The notes below the pieces were generated by a model that was not told the origin of the DNA, did not search any database, and saw only the letters and a list, made by a program, of their open reading frames with translations. A stretch of 11,782 nucleotides of DNA from the NCBI GenBank assembly GCA_022720335.1, contig JAIHVJ010000041.1, forward strand, positions 1 through 11,782, written 5' to 3'. The stretch is from Collinsella sp. (GTDB lineage: Bacteria; Actinomycetota; Coriobacteriia; Coriobacteriales; Coriobacteriaceae). The position numbers and the translations under genes are program-made. This document shows, piece by piece, positions 5,619 through 11,146 of the stretch; within the stretch, counting starts at the first letter, position 1, and the number at the start of each line of letters is the position of its first letter.

Positions 5619-7037
5619 ATGGCCTACGACGCCAAGAAAATCTACTACCGCTTCGACGATCACCTGAGCCGCCTGGTTCTGGATTACGAAGCAAGCCGTC
5701 AGATTTCGCCCGAAAGCGAAAACCTCTACCACGGCCTGCCGACCGACCCTTATGACGAGGACCTGTTCGTAGAGCACAACGTCAAGCGCGGCCTGCGCAA
5801 TGCCGACGGCTCGGGCGTGGTCGCGGGTCTCACCCGTATCTCGGATGTGCATGGCTACAACAAGGTCGACGGAAAGGTCGTGCCCGATCAGGGCAAACTC
5901 ACGCTTCGTGGCTACAGCATCGAGGACCTGGTCAACAACGCCCAGGCCGAGGATCGCTATGGCTACGAAGAGGTCGCCTACCTGCTCATCACGGGCTCGC
6001 TGCCCACCAAAGAGGAACTCGACGGTTTTTGCGGACGCCTGGGTGCTTTTAGGCATCTGAGCGACGAATACGTCCGCGAGTTCCCCATGACCACGGTGTC
6101 GTCGAGCATCATGAATGTGCTTCAGCGCGCCGTGCTGCTGCTCTACGCCTTCGACGCCGAGCCCGACGCCATAACACCCGAGCACGAAATCGACGTCGCC
6201 ATCTCCATGCTCGCCCGTCTCCCCCGCATCGCCGCCTTCGCGCATATGGCCTCGGTCGCCAAGCGCCGCGGCTCCGAGGTTCATGTACCGCACCCCACAC
6301 CCGGCCTCTCAACCGCCGAAACCATCCTGCAGGTGCTACGCGGCGGCATGGCGTTCACCCGCGATGAGGCGATGCTGCTCGACGTGATGCTCATGCTGCA
6401 TGCCGAGCACGGCGGCGGCAACAACTCCACGTTCGCCTGCCGCGTGCTGTCCTCATCGGCCACCGACCCGTATTCCGCCTACGCCGCGGCTATCGGCTCG
6501 CTCAAGGGCCCGCGCCACGGCGGCGCCAATGCCAAGGTCGTGTCTATGCACGAGGACATCCGCGCGCATGTCTCCAACTGGGAGGACGAGGACGAGGTCG
6601 CGGCCTACCTGGGCAAGATCCTCGACAGGCAGGCTTTCGACGGCACGGGCCTCATCTACGGTATGGGCCACGCCGTCTACACGCTCAGTGACCCGCGCGC
6701 CGAGGTGTGCCGCCGTTACGCGCGCACGCTTGCCGCCAAGAAGGACTTGGGCGAGGAGTTCGCGCTCATCGAGCGCATCGAGCACCTGGCACCGCAGGTG
6801 ATGCGCGACCACGGCATGACCAAGCCCATCTGCGCCAACATCGACCTGTACACGGGCTTTATCTACAAGATGCTCGGCGTGCCCGAGACGCTCTTTACGC
6901 CGCTGTTCGCCGTCGCCCGCATGGCCGGCTGGTCTGCGCACCGCATGGAAGAGCTCTTCTGCGCGCACCGCATCATCCGTCCCGCGTATCGCCCGGTTAT
7001 CGAGCCGCTGGAGTACAAGCCGATCGCCGATCGTTAG
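5619..7037 (+). CDS. gltA: Citrate synthase, clostridial type
   Basis: Condenses oxaloacetate and acetyl-CoA to citrate and CoA in the cytoplasm; in an anaerobe with an incomplete citric acid cycle it would feed 2-oxoglutarate and glutamate synthesis. The 472-residue chain has RGYSIEDLVNNAQAEDRYGY (97-116), MLHAEHGGGNNSTF (259-272), GSLKGPRHGGAN (293-304, catalytic H300), LIYGMGHAVYTLSDPRAE (345-362, catalytic H351) and NIDLYTGFIYKMLGVP (407-422, catalytic D409), so the triad is complete. The EHGGGNNSTF and GMGHAVY versions are those of the longer clostridial enzymes, which carry an N-terminal extension compared with the ~430-residue proteobacterial form. GGAGAGGAG lies 5 bases before the ATG. 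A strong terminator follows. 2-Methylcitrate synthase activity cannot be excluded from sequence alone. Confidence 0.93.
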   Translation: MAYDAKKIYYRFDDHLSRLVLDYEASRQISPESENLYHGLPTDPYDEDLFVEHNVKRGLRNADGSGVVAGLTRISDVHGYNKVDGKVVPDQGKLTLRGYSIEDLVNNAQAEDRYGYEEVAYLLITGSLPTKEELDGFCGRLGAFRHLSDEYVREFPMTTVSSSIMNVLQRAVLLLYAFDAEPDAITPEHEIDVAISMLARLPRIAAFAHMASVAKRRGSEVHVPHPTPGLSTAETILQVLRGGMAFTRDEAMLLDVMLMLHAEHGGGNNSTFACRVLSSSATDPYSAYAAAIGSLKGPRHGGANAKVVSMHEDIRAHVSNWEDEDEVAAYLGKILDRQAFDGTGLIYGMGHAVYTLSDPRAEVCRRYARTLAAKKDLGEEFALIERIEHLAPQVMRDHGMTKPICANIDLYTGFIYKMLGVPETLFTPLFAVARMAGWSAHRMEELFCAHRIIRPAYRPVIEPLEYKPIADR

Positions 7038-7059
7038 GACACAGACCGTTATAGAACCC

Positions 7060-7099
7060 AAGCGTGGCCAGGGCATCACCGCCCTCGGCCACGCTTTTT
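7060..7099 (+). terminator. Intrinsic terminator of the ACT-citrate synthase unit
   Basis: AAGCGTGGCC and AGGGC (7060-7074) pair with GCCCT and GGCCACGCTT (7081-7096) around a 6-base loop, with one bulged C at 7086. The run of T at 7095-7099 follows directly. It lies 22 bases after the citrate synthase stop. Confidence 0.9.
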
Positions 7100-7124
7100 A
7101 TGCCAGTAGAAAGGGCTTCATCAA

Positions 7125-7967
7125 ATGATTGTGTTTTCCGATATGGATGGAACGCTGCTGACGAGTGATAAGCAGATGAGCGACGCCACCTGGGCGATGC
7201 TCGACGAGCTTGCGCGCCGCGGTGTTGAGTTTGTGCCCTGCACGGGACGCCCGCTGTCGGGCATCTTTGAGCCCATCCTCGCCCATCCTGCCGTGCACTA
7301 CGCGGTCTGCGCCAATGGTGCCAGCGTCTGGCAGCTCGACGACGGTACGCCCACCGACACCTCACGTGCTACGCGCATTTTGAGCCGACCGCTCGATTGC
7401 GGCATTGCCCATCGCATCCGCCGCATCGCCGCCGGCCACGATGTGACCTTCGATATCTTCGCGGACGGGCAGTGCTTCCTCCCCCGCTCGCTCTACACGC
7501 GCCTGGATGAGTTCTGCGGCGGCGACCCCCACATCGCAGCTTCGCTCAAGCGCACACGAACACCGATCGACATGGATATCGACAGCAAGATCGACGAGGT
7601 CGAGACACTCGAACGCATCGCCATGTACTGGCACGACCCGGCCGATCGCGACGCTATCGCGGCGGCGCTCGACACGCTCGGAGGCATTGAGGTCACGCGT
7701 TCGTACGCCATGAATATCGAGGTCATGGGCGAGGGCGCCACCAAGGGAACGGCCCTCACGTGGCTATGCGAGCATCTGGGCGAGTCTCTCGCCGACGCCT
7801 GGGCGTTCGGCGACAACATCAACGACATCCCCATGCTGCAGGCAGCAGGTCACGGTATGGCCATGATCAACGCCGAGCCCGAGGACCGCGAGGCCGCCGA
7901 CGCCATCACCGAATACGACAACGACCACGACGGCGTCGCCCGCACCATCATGGCCGCCCTCGCCTAG
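7125..7967 (+). CDS. Cof-type HAD-superfamily phosphatase (HAD 1)
   Basis: Cytoplasmic Mg-dependent hydrolase of the haloacid dehalogenase superfamily, Cof/IIB subgroup; such enzymes remove phosphate from sugar phosphates, nucleotides or cofactors. Motif I is FSDMDGTLL with nucleophile D6 and acid D8, motif II is CTGR (T40), the motif III Lys is K207 in GEGATKGTAL, and motif IV is FGDNINDIPML (D230, D234). A C2 cap of about 140 residues lies between motifs II and III. All catalytic residues are present, and the 280-residue length is typical. AAAGGG lies 9 bases before the ATG. No promoter was identified; it follows the citrate synthase terminator by 25 bases. Its TAG stop is part of the CTAG that begins the repeat array on its right. 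Substrate cannot be told. Confidence 0.92.
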   Translation: MIVFSDMDGTLLTSDKQMSDATWAMLDELARRGVEFVPCTGRPLSGIFEPILAHPAVHYAVCANGASVWQLDDGTPTDTSRATRILSRPLDCGIAHRIRRIAAGHDVTFDIFADGQCFLPRSLYTRLDEFCGGDPHIAASLKRTRTPIDMDIDSKIDEVETLERIAMYWHDPADRDAIAAALDTLGGIEVTRSYAMNIEVMGEGATKGTALTWLCEHLGESLADAWAFGDNINDIPMLQAAGHGMAMINAEPEDREAADAITEYDNDHDGVARTIMAALA

Positions 7968-8040
7968 TCATTGGGGACGTTCTTAAACGACTAGTCATTG
8001 GGGACGTTCTTAAACGACTAGTCGTTAGGGACACTCTTTG
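7964..8040 (+). repeat. Left array of CTAG-spaced repeat units
   Basis: Three CTAG tetranucleotides (7964, 7991, 8018) separate tandem units. Units 1 (7968-7990) and 2 (7995-8017) are identical 23-mers, TCATT followed by GGGGACGTTCTTAAACGA. Unit 3 (8022-8040) is the variant TCGTTAGGGACACTCTTTG. Inverted copies of both unit types lie at 9057-9106. The first CTAG contains the stop codon of HAD 1. The junction AACGACTAGTCGTT (8013-8026) is itself a perfect palindrome. A reversed core, GAACGTCCCC, also occurs at 8082-8091. Confidence 0.9.
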
Positions 8041-8063
8041 CGAAAAGCCGCAAGGACTGTCCC
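8028..8063. terminator. REP-like hairpin between convergent HAD genes
   Basis: GGGACA (8028-8033) pairs with TGTCCC (8058-8063), with an inner stem TTGCG (8038-8042) and CGCAA (8049-8053) around a 6-base loop. It lies between two convergent stop codons (7967 and 8102), together with the palindrome CTGCCGGCAG (8067-8076). It lacks a T-run, so a termination role for both genes is possible but not shown. Confidence 0.4.
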
Positions 8064-8101
8064 CCACTGCCGGCAGAACGGGAACGTCCCCAGCTGTCGG
8101 A

Positions 8102-8896
8102 TTAAGCGAGGCCCTCTAGCACGTGACGAAGCTCCTGTTGAACAGCGTGGTCGCGGTTGCAGCCTACGACGCGATCGGCCACCGCTTTGAGCGCCGGACG
8201 CGCGTTTTCCATCGCGCAGCCCGTGCCGACAAAGCGAATGATCTCGTAGTCGTTCATCGAGTCGCCAAACGCCATGATCTCGTCGCGTCCAATGCCGTAA
8301 TGCTCCGCAAGCTGTGCGATGCCCGAGGCCTTCGACACACCGGGCTGCATGGCATCGATCCACGCGTTGCCCGAAGGCGCAAAGGTAAAGAGCTGACCGA
8401 GCTCGCGCTGTAGCACGTACGCACTGTCCATAACGGCACAGTCATCGCAAAAGATACTCGCCTTGATGATATTTACGCTGGGATCGGGCAGTTCCCAAAT
8501 GCGCTCAGCATTGGGAAGGTCCTTATCGACCTCACGCACGAACTTGCACTCGTCATCGAGCAGGAAGGACTTGGTTCGGTCAAAGAGCGCAAGATGCAGA
8601 TTGGGAAACGTCCTGACGGCTTGGGCAAGCCTTCGAATCGCCAGGTGGGAATACACCTCACGGTCTACCATCTTACCGTCGGCGTAGACTTGGGCGCCGT
8701 TAGCGGCGACAAAGTCCATCTTGTCGCGAACGGGCGCAAAGAACTCGCACAGGCGATCGTAGCGACGACCTGACGATGCGGCGAAATGCACACCATGCTC
8801 GTGTAGCGCCAGAATCAGTTCGTAGGTCTCGGGAGGCACCTGGCCGTTTTCGTCAAGCAGTGTGCCGTCCATATCGGATGCAATCAGTTTAAACAT
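8102..8896 (-). CDS. Cof-type HAD-superfamily phosphatase (HAD 2)
   Basis: Second phosphatase of the same subgroup as the one at 7125-7967, on the opposite strand. Motif I is IASDMDGTLLD (D8, D10), motif II is ASSGR (S42), the Lys is K189 in GVSKASG, and motif IV is FGDSMNDYEII (D212, D216), with a C2 cap between. The 264 residues are complete. GGGAG lies 7 bases before the ATG, but inside the 3' arm of a long hairpin (8902-8963), so translation may be gated. The gene is the only one in a segment bounded by inverted CTAG-spaced repeats, and its TAA stop lies just inside the left array region. Convergent with HAD 1. Codon use looks like that of its neighbours, so recent transfer from a distant host is not indicated. 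Substrate unknown. Confidence 0.92.
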   Translation of the reverse strand: MFKLIASDMDGTLLDENGQVPPETYELILALHEHGVHFAASSGRRYDRLCEFFAPVRDKMDFVAANGAQVYADGKMVDREVYSHLAIRRLAQAVRTFPNLHLALFDRTKSFLLDDECKFVREVDKDLPNAERIWELPDPSVNIIKASIFCDDCAVMDSAYVLQRELGQLFTFAPSGNAWIDAMQPGVSKASGIAQLAEHYGIGRDEIMAFGDSMNDYEIIRFVGTGCAMENARPALKAVADRVVGCNRDHAVQQELRHVLEGLA

Positions 8897-8901
8897 AGAA
8901 A

Positions 8902-8963
8902 AGCTCCCTTCGGGCTTGATGGAATCGGACGCGTATCCGATTCCAACGTACCCAAAGGGAGCT
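8902..8963 (-). promoter_or_regulatory. Long leader hairpin covering the HAD 2 ribosome site
   Basis: AGCTCCCTT (8902-8910) and AAGGGAGCT (8955-8963) pair perfectly over 9 bases, followed by one mismatch and GGG/CCC (8912-8914/8951-8953), a 5x5 internal loop, and a perfect 10-bp stem TGGAATCGGA/TCCGATTCCA (8920-8929/8936-8945) with a 6-base loop. On the minus strand the last arm holds the AAGGGAG ribosome site and is followed by TTTTCT, 5 bases from the ATG. It can act as a ribosome-site block or a weak attenuator. Confidence 0.7.
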
Positions 8964-8966
8964 CAA

Positions 8967-8995
8967 ATAAGACTCCGCGGGCGTAAACGTTACAA
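8967..8995 (-). promoter_or_regulatory. Candidate promoter of HAD 2
   Basis: On the minus strand, TTGTAA (8995-8990), an exact 17-base spacer and TCTTAT (8972-8967), each four of six to consensus. The predicted start at about 8961 is the first base or two of the hairpin, so the whole leader would be that structure. Confidence 0.45.
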
Positions 8996-9030
8996 GGACC
9001 TGGCAAATAGCTCACACATGCCAGAGGTCC
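8996..9030 (-). terminator. Hairpin downstream of adenine deaminase
   Basis: GGACC and TGGCA (8996-9005) pair with TGCCA and GGTCC (9019-9023, 9026-9030), with a GA bulge and a 13-base loop. On the minus strand it is followed by TTGTAACGTTT, a poor T-run. It lies 73 bases after the adenine deaminase stop and just upstream of the HAD 2 promoter, so it may end the ade transcript. Confidence 0.4.
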
Positions 9031-9056
9031 TACGGTCGCGGCGTCAGGCAGCGCGC

Positions 9057-9106
9057 CAAAGAGTGTCCCCGATGACTAGTCGTTTAAGAACGTCCCCGAT
9101 GACTAG
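9057..9106 (-). repeat. Right array of CTAG-spaced repeat units, inverted
   Basis: Read on the minus strand from 9106: CTAG, then TCATC followed by GGGGACGTTCTTAAACGA (9102-9080), CTAG (9079-9076), then TCATCGGGGACACTCTTTG (9075-9057). These are inverted copies of the left units with 22 of 23 and 16 of 19 identities. The first CTAG holds the TAG stop of adenine deaminase (9105-9103). The right array has one unit fewer than the left. Confidence 0.9.
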
Positions 9107-10923
9107 TCGGCGTAGGTGAAGGTTGTGACGTCGAACATGCCCTCGGGGCGGATGCGGAGCGTCGGGATGACCGGCAGGGGCAGGAAGATGATGCCCATGA
9201 TGGGGTCGAGCGGCGGCTCAATACCCATGGCGCGCGCCTTGACCATAAAGTCGTCGTGCTGCGCAGCAACGTCCTCGGCCGTGCCTTCGCTCATAAGGCC
9301 ACCGAGCGCCAGCGGAATACGCGCCACGACCTCGCCGTTGCGCACCAGCACGTGGCCGCCCTGGCCCACGGCCTCGACGGCAGCCATCATATCAGCCGCG
9401 CTGTCGCCCACCACGCACACGTTGTGCGAGTCGTGGCCGATCGTCGAGGCGATGGCACCGCCCGTGATGGTAAAGCCGCGCACCCAGCCGCGACCGATAT
9501 GCTTGCCGACCAGGCCCAGGCCAGCGGGGCCGTCGCCATCGGCGCCCTCGGCCTGCAGCGACACGCCGCGGCCGTGGCGCTCGATCAGCATAATGCGGCG
9601 CAGGCCCTCGGCACTCTCGGGGCGAGCCATACCCGTGATGGCCTTGCCCGGCACCACGTCGATCACGGCCTCGCCCGGCTTAAAGGCATAGTCGAACACG
9701 TCGAGCGATAGCTTCGGCAGTTTAACGGAAGCGCGCAGCTCATCGGCAAGGGCCGCAACCTCGGCCATCTCGGGTGCAATCTCGCCCACAAAGGTGCCGT
9801 CCTGCGCCACCAGAGCACCGGCGGCATATACGCGATGCGGAGCCGTGGCAAACGTCAGGTCATTGAGTACCAGCAGGTCGGCACGCTTGCCCGGGGCAAT
9901 CGCACCGCGCAGCTCGTGCGGGTCGCGGCAGCCGTGATCCAGGCCAAACGCCTCGGCCGTGGAGAGGGACGCCATGGAGATAGCGACCACGGGGTCGATA
10001 CCGGCCTCAATCGCCACGCGGCAGGCATTGTCGATCATGCCGGTCGCAAGCGCATCGGAAGGGGCACGGTCGTCAGTCGCAAAGCAGCAGCGGCGGGCGC
10101 GAGCGGGATTCTCCAGCAGCATCGGCGACAGGTTGGCCAAGTCATGGCTGCACGTACCCTCGCGGAGCATCACGTACATGCCACGAGACAGCTTGTCGAG
10201 TGCCTCCTCGGGAATCGTCGACTCGTGGTCGGCGATAATGCCCGCTGCGGCATAGGCGTTGAGGTCCTTACCGGCAACGAGCGGCGCGTGGCCGTCAACC
10301 TGCTTGGACGGCGTCTGGTTGGCGGCATCGATGCGAGCACAGGTCTCGGGGTCGGCCATAAAGACGCCCGGCAGGTTCATCATCTCGCCCAGGCCAAAAA
10401 CGTCGCCCGGGTGCTCGGCAAAAAACGCCTGCATGTCAGCGGCGGTAATCACAGCGCCCGCTTGCTCATCGGGCAGCGCGGGCACGCACGAGGGCATCAT
10501 GTACTTGATGGAAATGGGCGCGCGGCGACCGTCCTCGATCATAAAGCGCAGGCCGTCCAGGCCCGCCACGTTGGCGATCTCGTGGCTGTCGGCAATGGCG
10601 GTGGTGGTACCGCGCGTCGCCGCCATGCGCGCATACTCGGCGGGGCGGATGTTCGAGGACTCAATGTGCAGATGTCCGTCGATAAAGCCGGGGGCAAGAT
10701 AGCGACCCTGGCAGTCGATAACCTCGGCAGCCTCATAGGTACCGGCGGCATCGTCGCGACCGTCGTAGAGCACGCCGACGATTACGCCGTCCTTGACGGC
10801 AACGCTACCGGGCGCCACGCGCTGACCGTACACGTCGACAATCTGCGCATTGGTAAACAGCGTGTCAACGGGCACGCGACCCTCAGCGGCCTCGATCACA
10901 GACCTCATGACCTCAACGGACAT
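9103..10923 (-). CDS. ade: Adenine deaminase
   Basis: Cytoplasmic metal-dependent amidohydrolase that converts adenine and water to hypoxanthine and ammonia in purine salvage. Numbered from the ATG at 10923 (606 residues): metal-site HLHIESS (H84, H86), KYMMPSCVPA (140-149), GLGEMMNLPG (177-186, bridging E180), DGHAPL (H212), ADHEST (H233), and CFATDDRAPSD (280-290, catalytic Asp); a C-terminal domain contains GHDSHN (496-501). This is the AdeC order. Upstream in-frame codons reach 11004, but AAAGGAG lies 5 bases before the ATG at 10923 and the extra 27 residues resemble nothing, so 10923 is the start. The protein ends YAD with its TAG drawn from the CTAG repeat spacer. Monocistronic by its own promoter and the tyrS terminator upstream. 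Confidence 0.95.
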   Translation of the reverse strand: MSVEVMRSVIEAAEGRVPVDTLFTNAQIVDVYGQRVAPGSVAVKDGVIVGVLYDGRDDAAGTYEAAEVIDCQGRYLAPGFIDGHLHIESSNIRPAEYARMAATRGTTTAIADSHEIANVAGLDGLRFMIEDGRRAPISIKYMMPSCVPALPDEQAGAVITAADMQAFFAEHPGDVFGLGEMMNLPGVFMADPETCARIDAANQTPSKQVDGHAPLVAGKDLNAYAAAGIIADHESTIPEEALDKLSRGMYVMLREGTCSHDLANLSPMLLENPARARRCCFATDDRAPSDALATGMIDNACRVAIEAGIDPVVAISMASLSTAEAFGLDHGCRDPHELRGAIAPGKRADLLVLNDLTFATAPHRVYAAGALVAQDGTFVGEIAPEMAEVAALADELRASVKLPKLSLDVFDYAFKPGEAVIDVVPGKAITGMARPESAEGLRRIMLIERHGRGVSLQAEGADGDGPAGLGLVGKHIGRGWVRGFTITGGAIASTIGHDSHNVCVVGDSAADMMAAVEAVGQGGHVLVRNGEVVARIPLALGGLMSEGTAEDVAAQHDDFMVKARAMGIEPPLDPIMGIIFLPLPVIPTLRIRPEGMFDVTTFTYAD

Positions 10924-10949
10924 ACATACTCCTTTAACCGTAGAAAACA

Positions 10950-10979
10950 GCTGCGGAGCGGACAGGCCTTCACCGCAGC
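10950..10979 (-). promoter_or_regulatory. Hairpin with T-run in the ade leader, possible attenuator
   Basis: GCTGCGG (10979-10973 read on the minus strand) pairs perfectly with CCGCAGC (10956-10950) around a 16-base loop, followed by TGTTTTCTA. The hairpin lies between the candidate promoter and the ribosome site. I find no purine riboswitch core here. Confidence 0.35.
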
Positions 10980-10991
10980 AAACCAATAGCC

Positions 10992-11020
10992 ATTGTATGC
11001 CCAAAAGGAAGCCCCGCTAA
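10992..11020 (-). promoter_or_regulatory. Candidate promoter of ade
   Basis: On the minus strand TACAAT (10997-10992) is a five-of-six -10 box. At 17 bases the -35 is only TTAGCG (11020-11015), a weak match. Transcription would begin near 10985, about 60 bases before the start codon. Confidence 0.4.
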
Positions 11021-11050
11021 CACCCCTTCCGCTTAACGGCACCGCCAAAT

Positions 11051-11073
11051 GATCCCTCCGTCCCCAAGGGATC
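11051..11073. repeat. Short REP-like inverted repeat
   Basis: GATCCCT (11051-11057) and AGGGATC (11067-11073) are perfect arms with a 9-base loop. On the minus strand the loop reads TTGGGGACG across its edge, the same word that starts the core of the CTAG-spaced units at 7964-8017. It lies between the tyrS terminator and the ade promoter. Confidence 0.4.
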
Positions 11074-11082
11074 GTCGTAACC

Positions 11083-11119
11083 AAAAAAGGCCGCAGTCGG
11101 GATTCCCGGCTGCGGCCTT
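11083..11119 (-). terminator. Intrinsic terminator of tyrS
   Basis: On the minus strand GGCCGCAG pairs with CTGCGGCC, extended by CGGG/CCCG after one mismatch (11117-11089), and is followed by six T (11088-11083). It lies about 28 bases after the tyrS stop. Confidence 0.9.
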
Positions 11120-11146
11120 ATTGCACTTGTGAGGTCAACTCGCTCG

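Larger units (their letters stand above)
7968..9102. mobile_element. Putative transposon-like cassette carrying HAD 2, flanked by CTAG
   Basis: The ends are inverted repeats: the first 23 bases (7968-7990) match the reverse complement of the last 23 (9080-9102) at 22 positions. CTAG flanks both ends (7964-7967 and 9103-9106), like a 4-bp target duplication. The only gene inside is HAD 2 (8102-8896); there is no transposase. The insertion reading is inference. A pair of separate REP-like elements placed independently is the main alternative. Confidence 0.35.

Noticed and set aside
5235..7079. Long open frames on the minus strand opposite citrate synthase, up to 352 codons.
   Set aside because: They mirror the codons of a certain citrate synthase gene and contain no conserved motif.
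8897..9030. T-box leader upstream of HAD 2.
   Set aside because: No T-box core or antiterminator sequence is present, and a HAD phosphatase is not a usual T-box target.
7964..9106. CRISPR array.
   Set aside because: Spacing between repeats is only CTAG, units are inverted at the two ends, and there are no unique spacers or cas genes.
9835..10989. A 384-codon plus-strand frame opposite adenine deaminase.
   Set aside because: The antisense frame of a well-supported enzyme; its His-, Gly- and Val-rich composition is that of a shadow.
10924..11004. N-terminal extension of adenine deaminase by 27 codons.
   Set aside because: The strong AAAGGAG site 5 bases before the ATG at 10923 and the candidate promoter overlapping the extension favour the shorter form.
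10924..11080. Purine riboswitch upstream of ade.
   Set aside because: The conserved junction sequences and the three-stem layout are absent; only a simple hairpin is visible.
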